Part shown: piece after piece, positions 13,068-20,877 of the stretch
Numbering within the stretch: position 1 is the first letter of the stretch
Layout of the letters: every line of letters starts with the position of its first letter
IMG/VR virus record: IMGVR_UViG_3300019887_000002
Coordinates: 1-53,257 of that record
DNA: 53,257 nucleotides
Direction: 5' to 3' (one strand)
From: a virus
Translations under genes and position numbers: made by a program
The notes under the pieces: generated by a model
Seen by the model: only the letters and a program-made list of their open reading frames with translations
What the model was told of the DNA's origin: nothing
Database searches by the model: none

Positions 13068-14514
13068 CGAACGTCAGTTGACGGTTGTAGACAAACTCTA
13101 CCCATTTCAGTTAGAGGATGTTAGGAAGCTCGAAGATCAGACTGGTGTCCTCATTGCCAACGATATGGGGACAGGTAAGACGCCAGAAGCACTAGCTCGT
13201 GACTTCCTTCTTCGACAGAGACACCCAGGAGCGTTCAAGACTCTGATCGTCGCACCAATGACAGTGCTCCCTGCATGGGAGTTGCACCTCGACCAGTTCT
13301 GTCCAAGTTTGTACTACGTGACAGTCAACCCAAAAGACCGGGAAGGTTCGTGGCGACTCTTTCGAAGGACAGGGTCGGATGTACTCCTAACACACTGGGA
13401 TGCCCTTCGACTCATGCCGTGGCTACAGAGTATCATTTGGGACCATGTAATCGGTGACGAAATTCACCGAGCGAAGAACCGGAAGGCTCAACAGACAAGG
13501 TACTTCAAAGCCATCAAGGCAAAGTACAAGACAGGCCTCTCAGGTACGCCAGCTACGAATCAACCTCAAGATCTGTGGTCGATCCTTAACTGGCTTTACC
13601 CTCAGGATAAGTACTTCAAGAGTTACTGGAGGTTCTACAACACTCACGTCGACTTCAAGATCAAGTACCCGGAGGGCTACCACCAGATCGTAGGACCGAA
13701 GGACGAAGACATACTCCTGAATAAGATCCGGCCTTTCTACGCACGACGGAGGAAAAAGGACGTGCTGCCTGACCTACCTGACAAGTACTACACGCAGATC
13801 CCAGTGATCCTCGGACAACAGCAGCGCAAGCCTTATGATGACATGCGTCGAGAAATGCTTGCGTGGGTTGGAGAACATCAGGATCAACCACTCGAAGCCC
13901 CTGTGGTCATTGCAAGGATGATCCGGTTGCAGCAGCTTGCTGATGCGTACGCTTCACTCAGTGAGAAGCTGGTCAACAAGAAGGACAAGGAGACTGGAGA
14001 GGTAACCCAGGTGATGAAGACGATCGTCACCTTAACAGAGCCGTCAGCTAAGTTGGATGCCTGGCAGGAGAAGGTAGAAGAGGCACCGGACAAGTCGTTG
14101 GTCGTCTTCACTACTTTCAAAGGTATGGTTCACTTGGTATGTCAGCGACTAGACAAGATGGGTATCTCGTACGTGACACTGACAGGAGACACGCCGAATG
14201 ACGAGCGCGGTCAAGCAGTTGCAAGCTTTCAGGATGGGACCGCGCGAGTATTCGTTGGGACCATTCAAGCTGGAGGTATCGGCATCACACTTACCCGAGC
14301 TGATACGGCAGACTTCCTTGACCGTACATGGAGTCCAGCTCTCAATCAACAGGCTGAGGATCGGCTGCATCGTATTGGTCAAAAGAACGCGGTTGAGATC
14401 AGAGACTATGTGGCGCGTGATACGGTGGATCTCGGTAGACTCCAGCGTCTAGAGATGAAGTGGGATTGGATCAAACGTCTTCTCGGGGGATCCTTCTTAG
14501 TTGGAAACAAATAA
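13060..14514 (+). CDS. SNF2-family DNA helicase/translocase
   Basis: 484 aa. ATP-driven double-stranded-DNA translocase of the SWI2/SNF2 superfamily 2 type, in a minimal form common in phages. N-terminal lobe: YPFQLEDVRKL (Q-motif region), Walker A DMGTGKT (35-41), motif II DEIH (133-136), motif III SGTPATN. C-terminal lobe: VFTTFKGM, GTIQAGGIGITL, and arginine-finger motif QQAEDRLHRIGQ. No nuclease domain is attached. ATG 13060 is used; ATG 13042 is in frame but lies in the previous gene. It probably acts in replication start-up, fork restart or protein removal from DNA. Confidence 0.9.
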   Translation: MIDERQLTVVDKLYPFQLEDVRKLEDQTGVLIANDMGTGKTPEALARDFLLRQRHPGAFKTLIVAPMTVLPAWELHLDQFCPSLYYVTVNPKDREGSWRLFRRTGSDVLLTHWDALRLMPWLQSIIWDHVIGDEIHRAKNRKAQQTRYFKAIKAKYKTGLSGTPATNQPQDLWSILNWLYPQDKYFKSYWRFYNTHVDFKIKYPEGYHQIVGPKDEDILLNKIRPFYARRRKKDVLPDLPDKYYTQIPVILGQQQRKPYDDMRREMLAWVGEHQDQPLEAPVVIARMIRLQQLADAYASLSEKLVNKKDKETGEVTQVMKTIVTLTEPSAKLDAWQEKVEEAPDKSLVVFTTFKGMVHLVCQRLDKMGISYVTLTGDTPNDERGQAVASFQDGTARVFVGTIQAGGIGITLTRADTADFLDRTWSPALNQQAEDRLHRIGQKNAVEIRDYVARDTVDLGRLQRLEMKWDWIKRLLGGSFLVGNK

Positions 14515-14525
14515 TTCATCGTTTT

Positions 14526-14560
14526 CCCTCTAGATTGGGGACAATTAATTCATATATAAT
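14526..14560 (+). promoter_or_regulatory. Promoter, TAGATT-18-TATAAT
   Basis: TAGATT (14531-14536) and TATAAT (14555-14560), 18 bp apart. CCC (14526-14528) and GGGG clamp the -35. The -35 has a TAG variant, otherwise as in the family. Confidence 0.7.
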
Positions 14561-14602
14561 ATGATTATTAGGAAAACCAACTAGAGGAAAGGTGGAAAGC
14601 AA

Positions 14603-14998
14603 ATGGTTCAGTTTGTAGAAGTTGCTCCTGAGGACATTCCTAACTTACGGGAGACGCACCGGGGACGCGTGAGCTACCCAATCATCAAGGGCTTCATGGA
14701 GACGGGTCTAGCTTGTGTCAAGCTTGACAGGACGGGCATGCAGCAGAACATCCAGTACCTCACGTCGGTGCTCGGTGCCTACATCAGGAATCACAACCTG
14801 CCGATCAAGACGTTCGTTCGACAAGGTGAGATGTACCTGCTCCGGAAAGACCTCAACGCTGATGGTTCGGAGAACCCGAATTGGAAGGAAGAGGAGCAGA
14901 GCAAGAGTGGTGAGATACCTGTTGGAGTAGCTACTCCGATCAACGCTGAGACGGTAACCGAACGGTTCGAAGCTGAGCAGAACCTCACCACGAAGTGA
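14603..14998 (+). CDS. Hypothetical 131-aa protein
   Basis: ATG after AGAGGAAAGGTGG, ~40 nt leader. Residues 1-80 form a mixed alpha/beta unit with a likely DNA-contacting helix (QQNIQYLTSVLGAYIRNHNL, then PIKTFVRQGEMYLLRKDL). The C-terminal third is acidic and flexible. Third-position GC is somewhat higher than in its neighbours, hinting at good expression. No family recognised; the stop overlaps the DJ-1 gene start. Confidence 0.7.
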   Translation: MVQFVEVAPEDIPNLRETHRGRVSYPIIKGFMETGLACVKLDRTGMQQNIQYLTSVLGAYIRNHNLPIKTFVRQGEMYLLRKDLNADGSENPNWKEEEQSKSGEIPVGVATPINAETVTERFEAEQNLTTK

Positions 14999-15645
14999 AG
15001 AAGGTACTCATTGTTGTAGCCCGACGTTACAATGGCCATGAACTCTGGACCAGTTTAGGAGTCCTCCAGAAGTCAGGTGTCGGGTTCGAAGTGATCTCAT
15101 CAGACAAGTTGATCTGGGATGAGGTGACTGGACAAGCAAACACGATCGAACGGACCATTGATGATGTTGACAACCTCCCTGATGATGTTGACGGGTTGAT
15201 GGTCGTCTCAGGTAACATGAAGGACACGGAAGCGTACTGGACTAACGAACGGGTGCTTCGGTACGTGAGCGAAGCTTACGCAGCTGACCTGCCTATCGCG
15301 GCAATCTGTTGTTCGGTACCGACGATCAGGTCAGCTGCGTACAAGCGTCGAGTGTCCTTCTTCCCTCTGGTCCGCTCACGGATGCTACTAGGTGACGCAG
15401 GAGCGATCCTATCGAACCTGTCGATGGAAGTAGACGGAAGGTTGGTCACAGCTGAGAACCAGATGATGAGCCAGATGTGGGCAACCAACTACGTCGCAGT
15501 CCTTCGTGGTGAGGAGCCAGCACTCACATTGAGAGAGTCAGGGTTCGTTGCAGGACGTGGACGAGAACGCAAGCCCATTCCAGAGGTCGAACGTCTGAAG
15601 GCGTCAAGAAAAACCATCGTTGTCCCACTTGATGAGGGCCTCTAG
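14995..15645 (+). CDS. DJ-1/PfpI superfamily protein
   Basis: 216 aa, GTG overlapping the previous stop. Class I glutamine-amidotransferase-like flavodoxin fold. Glu16 in GHELW and the nucleophile elbow AAICCSVPTIRSA (Cys105 or Cys106) match the Glu and Cys of DJ-1/PfpI proteins. Family members are glyoxalase III/deglycase enzymes, chaperones, or peptidase-like hydrolases; the exact reaction cannot be read from sequence. C-terminal ~40 residues (AGRGRERKPIPEVERLKASRK) are basic and extra to the fold. Unusual in a phage; close to a deazaguanine pathway, but no direct link is shown. Confidence 0.75.
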   Translation: MKKVLIVVARRYNGHELWTSLGVLQKSGVGFEVISSDKLIWDEVTGQANTIERTIDDVDNLPDDVDGLMVVSGNMKDTEAYWTNERVLRYVSEAYAADLPIAAICCSVPTIRSAAYKRRVSFFPLVRSRMLLGDAGAILSNLSMEVDGRLVTAENQMMSQMWATNYVAVLRGEEPALTLRESGFVAGRGRERKPIPEVERLKASRKTIVVPLDEGL

Positions 15646-15658
15646 ACCGATATATAAT
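15624..15658 (+). promoter_or_regulatory. Promoter, TTGATG-18-TATAAT
   Basis: TTGATG (15629-15634) and TATAAT (15653-15658), 18 bp. CCC (15624-15626) and GGG flank the -35. It overlaps the 3' end of the DJ-1 gene and lies 11 nt before the next ATG. Confidence 0.75.
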
Positions 15659-15669
15659 AAAGGAAGACA

Positions 15670-15861
15670 ATGAATGAGCGACTAGTAGTTGACCTATCAT
15701 CAGTTCGGATCGTAGTAGACCTGTCTGACAGTCCACCTAGAACTTGGGAGGACAAGTTACTTGAAGGTAGCAAGTACCTGAAGTCAAGGTCGCTTCCTAT
15801 GAGCGACATCAGGGACATGACACCAGAAGAGCTTAGGGAGCACCTGTACCTTGACTACTAA
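15670..15861 (+). CDS. LVVDLS-motif protein, 63 aa
   Basis: ATG after AAAGGAAGAC, very short leader. MNERLVVDLSSVRIVVDLSD carries the VVDLS motif twice; the rest is charged and helical (RDMTPEELREHLYLDY). The 15851 product and the 8242 peptide begin alike, so these may be related paralogues or share a common docking peptide. Overlaps the next gene. Confidence 0.6.
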   Translation: MNERLVVDLSSVRIVVDLSDSPPRTWEDKLLEGSKYLKSRSLPMSDIRDMTPEELREHLYLDY

Positions 15862-16099
15862 CCGATTGGTAGTTGACCTCAGTGACTGTCGAGTTGCTGA
15901 CGAAGCGTACCGTTTAGCTCTTGAACTAATAAACGGTATCGGTGGCATCTTCAGTCCTCTCTGTCCTGACGATATTGCGGATGAACTACTTGATGAGTGG
16001 GAGGAAGACCTAGATCGGGATCCATTTTGGACAGGCGATCTAGCTGCACTAGTTACTGTCAACTCAATCTCATTCGTACATGACCGAGTTGTGTTGTGA
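15851..16099 (+). CDS. LVVDLS-motif protein, 82 aa
   Basis: TTG start within the previous gene; another TTG lies five codons in. Begins NRLVVDLSDCRVADEAYR, then an acidic helical body (DDIADELLDEWEEDLDRDPFW) and a hydrophobic C-terminal strand. The shared N-terminal motif with its neighbour suggests tandem duplication and divergence. Stop overlaps the next GTG. Confidence 0.55.
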   Translation: MTTNRLVVDLSDCRVADEAYRLALELINGIGGIFSPLCPDDIADELLDEWEEDLDRDPFWTGDLAALVTVNSISFVHDRVVL

Positions 16100-16263
16100 C
16101 TGACGACCGACCGTGTCCGTACTGTTGGCACCCAACGTCAGATGAGAAGCGTTTGCTCGAGGAAGAGGGTGTTCTAGTTGAACCAGAAGGAGGGTTTGCA
16201 CCGATACATCCACTATGCCAAGAGGCCTTAGACAGTTACCTCGAGGAGCACACAGGTGACTGA
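16096..16263 (+). CDS. Small CPYC protein, 55 aa
   Basis: GTG overlaps the previous stop. Contains CPYCWHPTSDEK and a later His/Cys pair (IHPLCQEALDSYLEEH), spaced to bind one zinc; the rest is acidic. Overlaps the start of the nuclease gene by 8 nt. Possibly an accessory of that enzyme. Confidence 0.55.
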   Translation: MTDDRPCPYCWHPTSDEKRLLEEEGVLVEPEGGFAPIHPLCQEALDSYLEEHTGD

Positions 16264-17311
16264 TCGGTACATCATCAGGACGTCTGAACGTCTCGCGTTC
16301 AAGAGATGTCGACGTCAATGGGACTACTCATCTGACAACCGTCAAGGATTGGAACCGATCAGGAATGCAGTAGCTCTCAACTTCGGGACGGCAGTCCATG
16401 CAGCGATGGCTGTCTACTACGATCCCAAGACTTGGGGTGACGACGTTCGAGTCGAGACGATTACTGCCTTTGACCTTTCAATCCTAAGCATGAAGGGTGA
16501 TGTACCTGACGACAAGTACCAGGAACTGAAGGACCTCGGTCGTGGAATGTTGAAGTACTACTTCATGTGGGCTCCTAGGTACGATCGAGGACAACCTATA
16601 TTAGTGGAGCAGGAGTTCGAAGTACCTATTCCAGATCCTTATGGTCTGAGCGACCAATTGTACTGGGAAGGCATTCCTGTTTTCTATCAGGGACGATTCG
16701 ACAAGCTGGAAGTTGATGACGGAGAGTACTGGCTTGACGACTACAAGACTTGTGTCTCATTCTGTGATCCAGAGATACTTGAACTGGATGAGCAGTGCAA
16801 GTCATATGCGTGGGCTGCACAGCTTCAACTAGGCATCCCGATTGTCGGTATCAAGTACACTGAACTGAGAAAGTCAGTACCTCATCCGCCCAAAGAGTTG
16901 GTACGTGGAGGGCTATCAGTTGCAAAGAATCAACTCACCACGTTCGAACTGTTTGTAGCGACAGCAAGGAGACTTGGATACCCACTCGAACCGTACCTTG
17001 ACTACTTGGACTTTCTCAAAGAGAGTCCCAAACAGTTCGTTCGTAGGTCTCGAAACCACTACAGTCAGAAGGAGTTAGAGAACCAAGGCATCCAGATTGG
17101 GTTGGAAGCCATCGACATGTTGAACGATCCATCAATCTACCCGTCACCAAATAGGATGGAGTGTCAACGATGTGCCTTCCGTACCCCTTGTCTTGCAGAG
17201 AACGATGGGAGTGATGTTGAGTGGATCCTTAATGACTCGTACCAGAAGAGGAAGGAACCACGCAATCTCATTCTCGTGGATGACGATGACTTCGAGTACG
17301 ACTCTCTGTGA
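16256..17311 (+). CDS. Cas4/RecB-like Fe-S nuclease
   Basis: 351 aa, GTG start. PD-(D/E)XK exonuclease: FGTAVH (His48), Asp149 in GRFDK, and the DDYKT motif (Asp162, Lys164). One N-terminal Cys (Cys18, FKRCRRQW) and three near the C-terminus (Cys303, Cys306, Cys312; CQRCAFRTPC) form the Fe-S clasp typical of Cas4 and AddB-type nucleases. Acts on DNA ends, most likely 5'-to-3' resection for recombination. It precedes a Sak4-like recombinase and a DUF669 ssDNA-binding protein, so the three form a recombination module. Acidic C-terminal tail (VDDDDFEYDSL). Confidence 0.85.
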   Translation: MTDRYIIRTSERLAFKRCRRQWDYSSDNRQGLEPIRNAVALNFGTAVHAAMAVYYDPKTWGDDVRVETITAFDLSILSMKGDVPDDKYQELKDLGRGMLKYYFMWAPRYDRGQPILVEQEFEVPIPDPYGLSDQLYWEGIPVFYQGRFDKLEVDDGEYWLDDYKTCVSFCDPEILELDEQCKSYAWAAQLQLGIPIVGIKYTELRKSVPHPPKELVRGGLSVAKNQLTTFELFVATARRLGYPLEPYLDYLDFLKESPKQFVRRSRNHYSQKELENQGIQIGLEAIDMLNDPSIYPSPNRMECQRCAFRTPCLAENDGSDVEWILNDSYQKRKEPRNLILVDDDDFEYDSL

Positions 17312-17325
17312 GAGGGGGTGAATAA

Positions 17326-18207
17326 TTGGCACTATCAAAAGAAGAACTTGCATCACTAATGGACAACACTCCTGAAGAGGCAGAGGAGACTCCGAAACCT
17401 GAACCTGTTGCCGAAGTTGCACAGGAAGAGGATGACGAAGAGTTCGAAGCTCCTGTCCAACTGACTCCAGACAACGTCAAGTCTATTGGTGGCCTTCCGA
17501 TTCAGCGTGTTGGAGACATGCCTCACAGGTACATTAAGTTCCTCATCTTCGCGGACCCTGGTGCAGGGAAGACGTGGCTTACTGGCTCAGCATCAGTGGT
17601 CGAAGAGATGTCGCCTGTATTGCTACTCGACATTGATGGGGGAGACCTTACTCTATTCAGGACTTTCCCAGACGTTGAGGTTGTTAGGGTCAAGGACTGG
17701 AAGTCGATGCAGTCTTTGTACAAGGACCTCCGTAAAGGTGACTTCGAGTACAAGACGTTCGGAGTCGACAGTTTGACTGAGCTCCAGAAGTTCAACATGG
17801 ACCAACTCATGTTCGAAGCGTGGAAGGCAGATCACGATAAGGATAGAGATAAGCCAGGATGGGACGAGTTCAACAAGAACGGTAACCAGACACGAAGGGT
17901 TGTCCGTCTCTTCAGAGACCTTCCTGTCAACGTCATCTTCACCTGTCACGTGATGTACAAGCAGAATAAGGAGGGACAGATCATCGGGAGGATGCCCGAT
18001 CTAACTGGTAAGTTGTCGCGACAAGTTCCAGGGTTCATTGATACGGTCGGGTATTTGTACCCAAAGGTTATAGATGGAGAAGTTGTCCGTCTCATGCAGA
18101 CATTTAGCGACGGCAAGACGATCGCTAAGGACCGCTCAGGACGGCTACCCAAGATCGTTCGTAACCCAGACATGCAAATGATTTACAACGCCTACTTTGG
18201 AAAGTAG
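17326..18207 (+). CDS. Sak4-like RecA-family ATPase
   Basis: 293 aa, TTG start with GAGGGGG upstream. Single-strand annealing/RecA-like recombinase core (AAA_24 type): Walker A ADPGAGKTW (76-84), Walker B LLLDIDGG, FGVDSLTEL and the sensor-type VIFTCH. The first ~45 residues are an acidic disordered extension (EEAEETPKPEP, QEEDDEEFE) absent from the core family. Works on the DNA ends made by the upstream nuclease, together with the ssDNA-binding protein just downstream. Confidence 0.8.
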   Translation: MALSKEELASLMDNTPEEAEETPKPEPVAEVAQEEDDEEFEAPVQLTPDNVKSIGGLPIQRVGDMPHRYIKFLIFADPGAGKTWLTGSASVVEEMSPVLLLDIDGGDLTLFRTFPDVEVVRVKDWKSMQSLYKDLRKGDFEYKTFGVDSLTELQKFNMDQLMFEAWKADHDKDRDKPGWDEFNKNGNQTRRVVRLFRDLPVNVIFTCHVMYKQNKEGQIIGRMPDLTGKLSRQVPGFIDTVGYLYPKVIDGEVVRLMQTFSDGKTIAKDRSGRLPKIVRNPDMQMIYNAYFGK

Positions 18208-18225
18208 GAGAAAGGTACCAAGAAC

Positions 18226-18696
18226 ATGAGTGACGTTGATACCGAGCAGTGGGACCTTCGCGTCAACCTGAGTGGAGTTGCAGTTGGCTTCGAAGCACTT
18301 CCTGCGGGCACGTACAACATGACCGTCGAAGAGTGGGAGATGACCGAGACAGGTCCGAAGTCCAAGACCCCCGGAGCTCCCATGGTCAAGTGGACCTTCG
18401 CTGTCGACGGCGGAGAGTTCGAAGGCCGGAAGATCTTCTCCAACAACACCTTCTCGAAGGGCGCACTCCCGTTCTTCAAGGAGTTGCTCGTCGCAACCGG
18501 ACGGTTCAAGTCCGAGCAGCTGAACGGTGAGATCGACGTTGAGGAGGCTTGCAACGAGATCCTCGACGCACACATTCGAGTCACCGTCAAGGTGCGAGAC
18601 TACGAGGGTGATGACACCAATCAGATCAAGCGCATCCGTCCTGTCGGAGACGGCAAGGATGGCTCGGCAGACTCCATCGACGACCTGCTCCCGTAG
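18226..18696 (+). CDS. DUF669-like ssDNA-binding protein
   Basis: 156 aa, ATG after GTAGGAGAAAGG. OB-like beta domain: LPAGTYNMTVEEWEMTETG, MVKWTFAVDGGEFEGRKIFSN, FFKELLVATGRFK and HIRVTVKVRDYEG fit DUF669 phage proteins that act as SSBs. The C-terminal acidic tip (DSIDDLLP) is like the partner-binding tail of bacterial SSB. GC-rich codon use unlike its neighbours fits a protein needed in bulk. Lies between the recombinase and primase genes. Confidence 0.75.
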   Translation: MSDVDTEQWDLRVNLSGVAVGFEALPAGTYNMTVEEWEMTETGPKSKTPGAPMVKWTFAVDGGEFEGRKIFSNNTFSKGALPFFKELLVATGRFKSEQLNGEIDVEEACNEILDAHIRVTVKVRDYEGDDTNQIKRIRPVGDGKDGSADSIDDLLP

Positions 18697-18699
18697 AGG

Positions 18700-20877
18700 G
18701 TGCTGGTACCAAAAGTCGGGCTGTTCTTGAAGTTCGTTCTGGGAGACGCACAGGGAGTCCTGTGCGTCTCCCGACGTCCTGCAGGAACGAAACAGTTTGA
18801 AGAGGAATACTTCAACTACCCGGGAGAGATCAAGGCTACTCTTGAGTGGCTAGCCGCCTCGGAAAGAGGTTACGATCTATACTTCTGCCCAAATTTACTC
18901 GCTGGCAACAAGCGTGACAAGGCTAGTGTCCTTTCATGCGGATGTGCTTGGGCGGATCTCGATTCGTGTAAGCCAGAGAACATGCTAATTCCTCCTACCA
19001 TTGTCGTTGAAACTTCTCCCCAGAGATACCAAGGGTACTGGGTGTTCGATGAAGCTGTCGAACCTGCAGTAGCAGAGGACATCTCCAGACGCATTGCTTA
19101 CTACCATGCAGAACAGGGAGCAGACAAGAGTGGTTGGGATCTATCACAACTGCTTCGGATCCCATACTCGTACAACTACAAGTACGGTAACAACCCAGCA
19201 GCCATTCAGATTAGGAAGGCAACCAACGAGCATTACACTCCCGACTCCTTCTCAGTCTATCCACAGGCCGAGGGGTTTGAGTACACGGAGATTCCGTTTC
19301 CAACTGAATGGCCTCAGGAAGATGCAGATGCAACTCTGCAGAAACATCGTACACACTTTCATCCACGAGTCTGGGACCTATACAATACGGTGCCTGACGA
19401 GCACAAGTGGTCGACAGCACTCTGGCAACTAGAGATGTTGTTGTTCGAAGGTGGAATGGTTCGTGAGGAAGTGTTCATAGTTGCCAAGGCTGCAAAGTGT
19501 AACAAGTACGAACGGGATGGCAGATCAGACAAGCTCCTGTGGAAAGATGTATGTAGGGCGTGGGCAAGGGCAGTTGAGAAGACAAAAGCTATTGCCTTCG
19601 GTCAGTATGATCCGCCTCACGAACAAATGTTAACGGACGGAGAACGAGAATGGGTAACTTCGAACCTGAGCATCGTGGAACGTTACATATCGTGGGCTCG
19701 CCAACTTGGCGACGCTGCATGGCAGTATCATCAGGCAGGTGCTTTCATTACATTGTCCTCGCTATTAGCAGGTTCAGTTCGACTTCCTACATCCTATGGG
19801 ATGATGGTACCGAATTTGTGGTTTATGATTTTAGCGGATACAACTCTCACGCGGAAGACTACGGCGATGGACATCTCCGTCGATTTGTTGACAGAGATCG
19901 ACCCAGATATAGTGCTGGCGACGGATGGGAGTATCGAGGGCTTGATGACGTCATTGTCTATGCGTCCGGGTCAACCATCTTTGTTCTTACGGGATGAGTT
20001 CTCCGGCTTACTATCTGCTATGGAGCACAAGGACTACATGTCAGGTATGGCTGAGATGTTCACTAAGTTGTACGACGGTAAGTTCCAAAAGCGGGTACTC
20101 CGGAAGGAGATCATCGAGGTACGCGACCCCAGATTGATCCTGTTCGCAGGAGGTATCAAGACTCGCGTACAAGACATCTTGACGTACGAACAGGTTGCAT
20201 CCGGGTTCATTCCAAGATTCATCATTGTCAGTGCAGAAGCTGACATCGCTGCACTGAAGCCTCTAGGACCCCCAAGTGAACGATCGAACCTTGAACGTGC
20301 GAAGCTACTCTTTGAACTAACTAAGATCAAGAATCACTACTGCCAGACGACCGAAGTCAAAGTTGGTATGAAGGTCTTCCGTCAACCGAAGCAGTGGGAC
20401 GCACGGCTCACCGAAGAAGCGTGGGCGTTGTACAACAAGTACGAAACAACTACACTTGCAATAGCAAACAGAGCAGGACGTAAAGATGTCTTGACACCTA
20501 CAATGGACAGACTCTGCAAGAGTGGTCTGAAGTGTGCAGTCATCTTGGCTGCTGTCAGACATCTTGGTGACCAGATTGTTGTAGAGGAGCAAGACCTTGT
20601 ACGTGCATTCTACTACGTCGAACAGTGGAGAGGTTTCGCTACTGATTTGATTCAGAACATCGGTAAGTCGATCCAGGAGAGAGGATTGGAACAGATTGAG
20701 AGAGCTATAGTCAGATCACCCGGTGTAATGCGTAGTACATTGATGCAGTACTTCCATCTGACGGCAAGAGATACTGACATGGTACTCCAGACCCTAGAGC
20801 AACGTGGAACTATTTCTCGTGTCAAGAATGGTAGGTCAGAGACTTTGTGGCCAAGCAAACTACAGGAGGTCAAGTGA
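18700..20877 (+). CDS. Primase-helicase (AEP + DUF3987-like)
   Basis: 725 aa, GTG start four bases after the SSB stop. N-terminal archaeo-eukaryotic/RepB-type primase: GYDLYFCPNLLAGNKRDKAS and catalytic ADLD (85-88), then VVETSPQRYQGYWVFDEAV. Middle: DUF3987-like helicase ATPase with a degenerate P-loop ADTTLTRKTT (379-388; Lys and Thr kept, both glycines lost), LFLRDEFSG as Walker B, and a GASGFI-like VASGFIPRFI. C-terminal winged helix (RSPGVMRSTLMQYFHL, GTISRVKNGRSETLW). It should unwind the fork and lay primers for the polymerase at 24946. Confidence 0.85.
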   Translation: MLVPKVGLFLKFVLGDAQGVLCVSRRPAGTKQFEEEYFNYPGEIKATLEWLAASERGYDLYFCPNLLAGNKRDKASVLSCGCAWADLDSCKPENMLIPPTIVVETSPQRYQGYWVFDEAVEPAVAEDISRRIAYYHAEQGADKSGWDLSQLLRIPYSYNYKYGNNPAAIQIRKATNEHYTPDSFSVYPQAEGFEYTEIPFPTEWPQEDADATLQKHRTHFHPRVWDLYNTVPDEHKWSTALWQLEMLLFEGGMVREEVFIVAKAAKCNKYERDGRSDKLLWKDVCRAWARAVEKTKAIAFGQYDPPHEQMLTDGEREWVTSNLSIVERYISWARQLGDAAWQYHQAGAFITLSSLLAGSVRLPTSYGMMVPNLWFMILADTTLTRKTTAMDISVDLLTEIDPDIVLATDGSIEGLMTSLSMRPGQPSLFLRDEFSGLLSAMEHKDYMSGMAEMFTKLYDGKFQKRVLRKEIIEVRDPRLILFAGGIKTRVQDILTYEQVASGFIPRFIIVSAEADIAALKPLGPPSERSNLERAKLLFELTKIKNHYCQTTEVKVGMKVFRQPKQWDARLTEEAWALYNKYETTTLAIANRAGRKDVLTPTMDRLCKSGLKCAVILAAVRHLGDQIVVEEQDLVRAFYYVEQWRGFATDLIQNIGKSIQERGLEQIERAIVRSPGVMRSTLMQYFHLTARDTDMVLQTLEQRGTISRVKNGRSETLWPSKLQEVK

